This document shows, piece by piece, positions 6,615 to 7,784 of a stretch of DNA of 7,784 bases. Origin of the DNA: an uncultured Muribaculum sp. GTDB lineage: Bacteria; Bacteroidota; Bacteroidia; Bacteroidales; Muribaculaceae. The position numbers and the translations under genes were made by a program. The notes beneath the pieces were generated by a model. It was given only the letters and a program-made list of their open reading frames with translations. It had not been told where the DNA came from and made no database searches. The stretch is taken from NCBI GenBank assembly GCA_947573015.1, contig CANPDS010000114.1:1-7784 (forward strand), given 5' to 3'. Positions within the stretch are counted from its first letter, which is position 1; each line of letters begins with the position of its first letter.

Positions 6615-7784
6615 TCTGTCGGGATACAGTTGGCAGGTCTCTGAGGGAGCGGGTGATACCTCCGGACTATGGCGCAGCTACGCTTACATTTACGACGGAG
6701 CCAACCGTCTTACGTCGTCCCTCTACTCTGAGGAGGGAGACCGCGACGGTACTGTATGCACCAATGCCGCCGACTATTCGGAGTATCGCACCTACGATCT
6801 CAACAGCAGCCTAACGTCGATCAGAGCGTCAGGCCTGACCGACCGACAGAAGCAGACCGACGGCACATATGCCCTTACATTCGGATGCATCAAGGATATA
6901 GCTATGGAGAACTACGGCGCGCAGCTCACCTCCGCCACCGTGCAGCCAACTACGGCCACCGTGTCGACGATGGACAACGCCGTTCTCGGCGCTCACGACG
7001 AGGAGCAGACCTACGGCTTCAGCTACGATGCTGCCGGCCACCTCATCTCCGACGGTCTGCGCAAGCAGACATTCGAGTACAACCGCGCGGGTCTGCTCTC
7101 CGCCGCCCGTCCCGATGGGGGAAGCGCCGACTCATACCGCGCCCTCTACTCCTACGACACCGACGGACGGCTACACCGCCGCTCGCTCAAGGAGAAACTG
7201 GAGCTGGCGGTAACGGACGTCCCGAAAGTGACTATCCCCGATAGTCTCAGACCTATTTTCCCTTCTGGACCCGGCATTGGTGACTCAATTCCACTTGTAA
7301 TCCCCTCGTTAAGAGCACCACAGTCTCCCGCTGCATCATATTCTGAAAGTGGTGCGGACAATGATGGCAACAGCGATGTCGGCAGATCCCGCATCACCAT
7401 AATCACTCCTCCCGGAGGCTGGAATAGACCGCGCGACAGCGTGATCTTCAATCCTGTTTATCCGGTTCTGGAAAAAGCAGCCTTGACATACAACTACGAA
7501 TACTGCGCCAACTATGAGTATGAGTCAGGGAAGTTGTCGCGGTTCAGCACGCCGGTAGGTTACTATGAGAACGGGCGGCACTACTACCACATCACCGACT
7601 ATCAGGGGAATGTGCGTTGCACCGTGGCCGACAACGACAGCCTTGTCATGGCCGTGCACTACTATCCCGGCGGCTCCCTCTTCGGCGAGACCTCCGGCAC
7701 GTGGCACAACGCCGACCTCTTTCAGGGCGGCCGCATCGAGAAAGGCTACTCCCACCTTTTCTACGACCTCCAGAACCGCCACTA
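6580..7784 (+). CDS. Displaced (orphan) Rhs core cassette, 3' partial
   Basis: The frame is open from the stop at 6568-6570 to the window edge (at least 401 codons from ATG 6580). From 6601 it matches the core of the upstream Rhs protein: LWRSYAYIYDGANRLT, DYSEYRTYDLNS, LTFGCIKDI, ATVSTMDNAVLGA, SDGLRKQTF, DYQGNVRCTV, YYPGGSLFGE and HLFYDLQNRHY. Identity to the upstream copy is about 55-65% by eye. All of the N-terminal scaffold and most YD repeats are missing, so alone it could not form a full shell. A 103-residue Pro/Gly/Ser-rich insert (7189-7497) replaces a 53-residue linker. The sequence ends before DPxG, so the tip and any second immunity gene lie to the right. Displaced rhs 3' cassettes that can recombine onto the main gene are known from enterobacterial rhs loci. 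Whether this one is translated from ATG 6580, which has no visible ribosome-binding site, is uncertain; it may be a silent reservoir or a decaying remnant. Confidence 0.75.
   Translation, partial: MICITKFLINGNLSGYSWQVSEGAGDTSGLWRSYAYIYDGANRLTSSLYSEEGDRDGTVCTNAADYSEYRTYDLNSSLTSIRASGLTDRQKQTDGTYALTFGCIKDIAMENYGAQLTSATVQPTTATVSTMDNAVLGAHDEEQTYGFSYDAAGHLISDGLRKQTFEYNRAGLLSAARPDGGSADSYRALYSYDTDGRLHRRSLKEKLELAVTDVPKVTIPDSLRPIFPSGPGIGDSIPLVIPSLRAPQSPAASYSESGADNDGNSDVGRSRITIITPPGGWNRPRDSVIFNPVYPVLEKAALTYNYEYCANYEYESGKLSRFSTPVGYYENGRHYYHITDYQGNVRCTVADNDSLVMAVHYYPGGSLFGETSGTWHNADLFQGGRIEKGYSHLFYDLQNRH
6601..7784 (+). repeat. Rhs core module, downstream copy of a diverged direct duplication
   Basis: This is the partner of 4291-5315, cut by the window edge. 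The match starts sharply at LINGNLSGYSW against YLNGNISEYQW upstream. The copy is GC-rich (60-73% at 7021-7140), closer to the upstream scaffold than to the AT-rich copy embedded in the active gene. Similarity to the upstream copy probably continues beyond the window to the DPxG junction. Confidence 0.85.
7746..7784 (+). repeat. Perfect 39-base direct repeat at the core/tip junction, copy 2 (cut by window edge)
   Basis: This is the second copy of 5277-5315, identical over all 39 bases up to the last base of the window, and read in the same frame. The offset is 2469 bases (823 codons), so a crossover between the copies would keep the rhs reading frame. Confidence 0.95.

Noticed and set aside
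6756..7244. Open frame on the + strand inside the displaced Rhs core
   Set aside because: Its Arg/His-rich translation is a shadow of the GC-rich Rhs frame, which matches the upstream core residue by residue in another frame.
7152..7782. Two reverse-strand open frames (7152-7451 and 7525-7782)
   Set aside because: They lie antisense to the well-supported Rhs core frame, show no recognisable motifs, and are expected by chance in GC-rich coding DNA.
1..7784. tRNA, rRNA, CRISPR array, insertion sequence or transposase
   Set aside because: The window is almost wholly filled by Rhs-type coding sequence. No regularly spaced short repeats, terminal inverted repeats, transposase motifs or RNA gene signatures were seen.

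Overview
The window most likely comes from a gut-type member of the Bacteroidales (Bacteroidota). The long YD-repeat/Rhs protein contains phrases typical of that order, such as DTEPDIF near its visible start and YLPxA after a DGMGQ block. No start is preceded by a clear Shine-Dalgarno sequence, and the GC-rich stretches run at roughly 50-60%. A Muribaculaceae-like host would fit, but that is a weak guess. Everything is coded on the + strand, with no gene-free stretch longer than 10 bases.

Layout: (1) Bases 1-6081 are one uninterrupted frame of at least 2026 residues, open at the left edge. It encodes a giant Rhs/YD-repeat polymorphic toxin made of an N-terminal scaffold, YD repeats, an Rhs core ending in DPTGL (5419-5433) and a 215-residue C-terminal tip (5434-6081). 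(2) Six bases later, 6088-6570 encodes a 160-residue membrane-anchored protein, the candidate immunity partner of that tip. (3) Ten bases after that, a second, truncated Rhs core (6580 to beyond 7784) starts abruptly. It is homologous to the core at about 4291-5315 and leaves the window just before its own DPxG junction and tip. It looks like a displaced or reserve cassette carrying a second toxin tip outside the window.

The base composition is mosaic. The scaffold (about 130-3790) is about 45-57% GC. The segment from about 3795 to 6505, which holds part of the core, the tip and the immunity gene, is mostly 25-37% GC, apart from a 150-base GC-rich island (52%) at the core/tip junction (5281-5430). 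From about 6510 onward GC is 55-70%. The two cores have diverged (about 55-65% protein identity by eye), yet they share a perfect 39-base repeat (5277-5315 and 7746-7784) exactly where tips are exchanged. The copies are 2469 bases apart, a multiple of three, so recombination between them would delete the present tip and immunity gene and join the second tip in frame.

Working model (inference): an AT-rich foreign cassette (core part, toxin tip and immunity gene) entered a GC-richer rhs gene, and the resident 3' end was pushed downstream as an orphan core. The enzymatic activity of the tip, the immunity mechanism and the secretion route cannot be read from this window.
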